NCBI RefSeq assembly: GCF_028649595.1
Contig: NZ_JAQSLK010000001.1
Coordinates: 372,001 to 436,000 of the forward strand
Direction: 5' to 3'
Length of the DNA: 64,000 nt
From: Campylobacter magnus
GTDB lineage: Bacteria; Campylobacterota; Campylobacteria; Campylobacterales; Campylobacteraceae
Shown: positions 61,816 to 64,000 of the stretch, one piece after another
How the letters are laid out: each line of letters starts with the position of its first letter
How positions within the stretch are numbered: the stretch's first letter is position 1
Program-made: the position numbers and the translations under genes
Notes under the pieces: generated by a model
Database searches by the model: none
What the model saw: the letters and a program-made list of their open reading frames with translations, nothing else
What the model was told of the DNA's origin: nothing

Positions 61816-62376
61816 TTACTTAGCTATTAGCACCATCGCTGGGCGCAAAATACGCTCATTATACATATAGCCATTTTGATAGATTTGCGCTATAAACCCA
61901 CTTGCTATGCTATCACTTTCTACATAGCTCATAGCATTGTGAATTTCAGGGTTAAACTCGCCTCCAACGCTAGTTTCTATCATCTTTACGCCGTGCTTAG
62001 CAAGGGCAGCTTTAAAGCTCTCAATCGTAAGGCTTACGCCTTCTTTTAAGCTTTTTGCCTGCTCGTTTTCTTCGCTAATTTGCGTATTTAGCGCCATTTC
62101 AAGGGCATCAATCACGCCAAGTAAATCCCTAGCAAAGCTTTCATTTGCGAAATTTACAGCTGTGATTTTCTCCTTTTCAAGGCGTTTTTTTATGTTTTCA
62201 AAATCAGCGTGAGCCTCGATCAGCTTTGTTTTTACATTTGCTAGCTCTTCCATAGCAATAGCCAAAGCCTTAGCATCATCTTGTGCTACTTCTTGGTTCT
62301 CAGGCTGATTTTGTTCTTTTTGCTCATCTTTTAGAGCGTCAAAATTTACTAAATCATCTTTGTTTTCTTCTTTCAC
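61816..62376 (-). CDS. grpE: Nucleotide exchange factor GrpE
   Basis: 186 residues. An acidic, Gln-rich disordered N-terminus and a long coiled-coil helix (residues ~35-95) are followed by the beta-wing domain with VEGGEFNPEIHNAM-like (VGGEFNPEIHNAMSYVESD) and NGYMYNERILRPAMV. It releases ADP from DnaK. It overlaps hrcA by four bases. Confidence 0.95.
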   Translation of the reverse strand: MKEENKDDLVNFDALKDEQKEQNQPENQEVAQDDAKALAIAMEELANVKTKLIEAHADFENIKKRLEKEKITAVNFANESFARDLLGVIDALEMALNTQISEENEQAKSLKEGVSLTIESFKAALAKHGVKMIETSVGGEFNPEIHNAMSYVESDSIASGFIAQIYQNGYMYNERILRPAMVLIAK

Positions 62377-63173
62377 GAAGCCTCCTTTATAGTATTTAAA
62401 AACTTCTCATAGTCGTTATACACGCTACCTGCACAAATCATAGTAGCAGGCTTGCCCAAAAAGCTCACACTTTGCATAAAGCCCATAAAACCATCATCAA
62501 AAAGTGGCTCAAAGGCTATTTTACTTTTAAATGAACGAGCAAAAATAGGATCAAGCGCAATTTTTATACGCTCATCACCAAACATCTTAAAAGCTACTTT
62601 TTCATTTTCTTGAAAATAAATTAGAGAGCGTTTAAACTCTTTAATCTTAGCCCTTAGCTGAGAAAGCCCCACTTGAATGCTGACAAGCTCTAGCTCATCA
62701 AGGCTGGAGCCAAGCAGCGAGCTAAGAAACTTCTCCACCTTTGGCGAGTAAGTTATGCTAAAGCTTTCATTTTCAAGCTCAAGTAGCAAAAACTTATCAT
62801 CTATTTTGTGAAGTTTGGTAAATTGCGGATTATTCGCCCCAAAAATCATACAATAAATATCAAAGCGAGAGAGCAAAAAACTTAGCACTTCATCATCATC
62901 AATGCTAAGATTTTCATCTGAGACTAGATTGTTTTGCCAGTAGTATTTCATCGCTAGCGAAGTAGGAATTCGCCCACCGCTTATGTGAAGCTGAGTGATA
63001 GCACCCTCATCGCTAAGACGCTTAAAATACACTCTTATCGTGCTTGCTGGTATGTTTTGAGAGAAAATATCAGCGATTTTACTCTCCAAAACAGAGCTAC
63101 CTACTGGAGTGTTTTGCTCTAGATACGCTTGGATAATGCTTTGTAAAATTATGTCTCTTTTATCTATTTTCAT
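62373..63173 (-). CDS. hrcA: Heat-inducible transcription repressor HrcA
   Basis: 266 residues, shorter than the ~340 typical outside campylobacterotes. N-terminal winged helix (KRDIILQSIIQAYLEQNTPVGSSVLESK, IPASTIRVYFKRLSDEGAI) and a reduced GAF-like domain. It represses hrcA-grpE-dnaK through CIRCE, and GroEL modulates it. A CIRCE site lies just upstream. Confidence 0.92.
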   Translation of the reverse strand: MKIDKRDIILQSIIQAYLEQNTPVGSSVLESKIADIFSQNIPASTIRVYFKRLSDEGAITQLHISGGRIPTSLAMKYYWQNNLVSDENLSIDDDEVLSFLLSRFDIYCMIFGANNPQFTKLHKIDDKFLLLELENESFSITYSPKVEKFLSSLLGSSLDELELVSIQVGLSQLRAKIKEFKRSLIYFQENEKVAFKMFGDERIKIALDPIFARSFKSKIAFEPLFDDGFMGFMQSVSFLGKPATMICAGSVYNDYEKFLNTIKEAS

Positions 63174-63192
63174 TTTATGCTTTTTTAGTTTT

Positions 63193-63219
63193 TTAGCACT
63201 CTACTACTTCAAGTGCTAA
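63193..63219 (-). promoter_or_regulatory. CIRCE operator
   Basis: TTAGCACTC-N9-AAGTGCTAA: one mismatch from the perfect CIRCE consensus. It lies between the hrcA start and the -10 box, about five bases downstream of the -10, so bound HrcA would cover the transcription start. Confidence 0.96.
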
Positions 63220-63223
63220 GTGA

Positions 63224-63252
63224 ATTATACAACTTGAGCGAAGTAATGTCAA
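63224..63252 (-). promoter_or_regulatory. Consensus sigma-70 promoter of hrcA-grpE-dnaK
   Basis: On the minus strand TTGACA (63252-63247) and TATAAT (63229-63224) with 17 bases between. A full consensus promoter held down by CIRCE. Confidence 0.88.
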
Positions 63253-63376
63253 GGGTATTTAGAAAAAAAATTATTTTATATATAAAAATATTTAAAATTT
63301 TATGTAAAATTTAATAAATGTTTAAAGAAAATTAAACTAAAATAACGACCTTTAAATAACTTGATAGATTTTAGGG

Positions 63377-63580
63377 ATGAATATGACAAGCTTAACTTTA
63401 CAAGAAAAAGCAGATTTGAGTGATTTGTTTGCAAAACTAGAATACGCTCGCAAACCACTAGCTTTGCGTACATTTTTGGCAATCAAAGCTTTTAGCAAAA
63501 ATTATATCAATAAGCTAAGTTCAAATAAAAAAATTTTAGAATTCCTACATATAAAAACTATCAATTCTAAAAAATTCTAA
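63377..63580 (+). CDS. Small basic protein of unknown function
   Basis: 67 residues (65 if the second ATG at 63383 is used). AGGG precedes both ATGs. The sequence is helical and Lys-rich (EKADLSDLFAKLEYARKPLALRTFLAIKAF), then a low-complexity tail partly encoded by GAATTC repeats (KILEF, NSKKF). The region is divergent from hrcA. No family recognised; coding status is moderate because the first 45 residues have normal composition. Confidence 0.5.
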   Translation: MNMTSLTLQEKADLSDLFAKLEYARKPLALRTFLAIKAFSKNYINKLSSNKKILEFLHIKTINSKKF

Positions 63581-63649
63581 AAAGACTTAAATAATCATAC
63601 TTTAAGCTACAAAAGACCAAGCAATTTTATAAAATCACTAAAAATTTCT

Positions 63650-63733
63650 TAGGAATTCTAGAATTCCCAAGAAAAATCATAACCAAAACTAGAATTCCTA
63701 GACAAAAACACCTAGGAATTCTAGATTTTACTA
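63650..63733. repeat. GAATTC palindromes between two small genes
   Basis: TTAGGAATTCTAGAATTCCC, CTAGAATTCCTAG and CCTAGGAATTCTAG units between converging small ORFs. Confidence 0.8.
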
Positions 63734-63747
63734 AGCCAAAGCACAGA

Positions 63748-63990
63748 TTATTTGCCAAAAAGCTCGGCGTGATTTTTACGCAGGTATTCTACCACAGCTA
63801 GTATTTCATCTACGCCGTCCACGCTCTTATCAAGGCTTGCAAGCACATCATCTATGTTTTCTACATACAGCTCGCAAGCCTCTTCAAGCTTATTTCGCTT
63901 AACCCCAGCATTTAGTAGCATTGCCTCAAGCATCACATCAAGCTCGTAGCTTAGCTCTTCAAGACTAACTTCTTTTTCATAATCTTTCAT
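63748..63990 (-). CDS. Small acidic helical protein, conserved-type hypothetical
   Basis: 80 residues, nearly all predicted helix, strongly acidic, ending KNHAELFGK. It has AAGGAGAAT-like spacing at the window edge (GGAGAATAAA before ATG 63990), so translation looks good. It could belong to a small campylobacterote-specific family (DUF2018-like), but I could not confirm this. Function unknown. Confidence 0.6.
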   Translation of the reverse strand: MKDYEKEVSLEELSYELDVMLEAMLLNAGVKRNKLEEACELYVENIDDVLASLDKSVDGVDEILAVVEYLRKNHAELFGK

Positions 63991-64000
63991 TTTATTCTCC

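Overview
The window looks like a chromosomal segment of a Campylobacter-type campylobacterote. The evidence is low GC, TATAAT-type -10 boxes with weak -35 elements, and gene neighbourhoods that match Campylobacter as I remember them: flgA-coaD-tmk-hisS-speA, flgF-flgG, ydfG-trmA, HP0268-miaB, ruvA with a DUF342 gene, fliL-acpS, HP1021-like regulator with sat, and hrcA-grpE-dnaK. Futalosine menaquinone synthesis (mqnC), hydrogenase maturation, nickel uptake and DcuB point to a microaerobic or anaerobic respirer. I cannot name the species. No prophage, IS element, rRNA or CRISPR array is visible.

Layout. 0-8 kb: TRIC-family and DedA membrane proteins, moeA, tRNA-Gly overlapping flgA, then coaD, tmk, a truncated zeta-like kinase, hisS and speA in one tight operon. 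8-10 kb: flgF-flgG behind a sigma-54 promoter. 10.5-15.5 kb: tgt, with a divergent ydfG-like gene and trmA, then two surface-polysaccharide transferases. 15.5-22.9 kb: a PilM/N/O-like triplet (probably DNA-uptake machinery), a DUF374 acyltransferase, miaB with an HP0268-type nuclease, nusA and an NYN-domain protein. 23-28.4 kb: tRNA-fMet and tRNA-Gln, hypA-hypE, ruvA, a DUF342 protein and mqnC. 29-37.6 kb: thioredoxin, DUF2920, acpS, fliL, metK, a FliL-like lone gene, a PIF1-like helicase and a lipoprotein peptidase fusion. 37.8-42 kb: htpG, HP1021-like regulator, sat. 42-47.5 kb: an ECF nickel transporter (nikK-M-L-Q-O order) beside a cytochrome b / diheme c / SHP-type c triad. 47.6-51.2 kb: ffh-rpsP-khpA-rimM-trmD-rplS. 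51.2-57.3 kb: a secreted hydrolase, a ThiE/TenI protein, atpB, an ArsR-controlled metal P-type ATPase and a TSUP permease. 57.4-64 kb: dcuB with an extra domain, then the HrcA/CIRCE heat-shock operon hrcA-grpE-dnaK, split by long hairpins, and two small proteins.

The most striking feature is not a gene. The 16-bp perfect palindrome GGAATTCTAGAATTCC and its variants fill almost every non-operonic gap and also occur in frame inside genes. Each full copy carries two GAATTC sites, which fit the RAATTY motif linked to methylation-dependent DNA uptake in C. jejuni. Other repeat classes are mixed in: variable-arm palindromes ending GGATCTC, TCATTGCGAG...GCAATCTC palindromes, G-run pairs, a roughly 95-nt composite element and 126-217-nt hairpins. 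Hydrogen metabolism links several gene sets (nickel import, HypA/HypE, MqnC, DcuB). Flagellar genes are scattered (flgA, flgF, flgG, fliL, a FliL-like gene).
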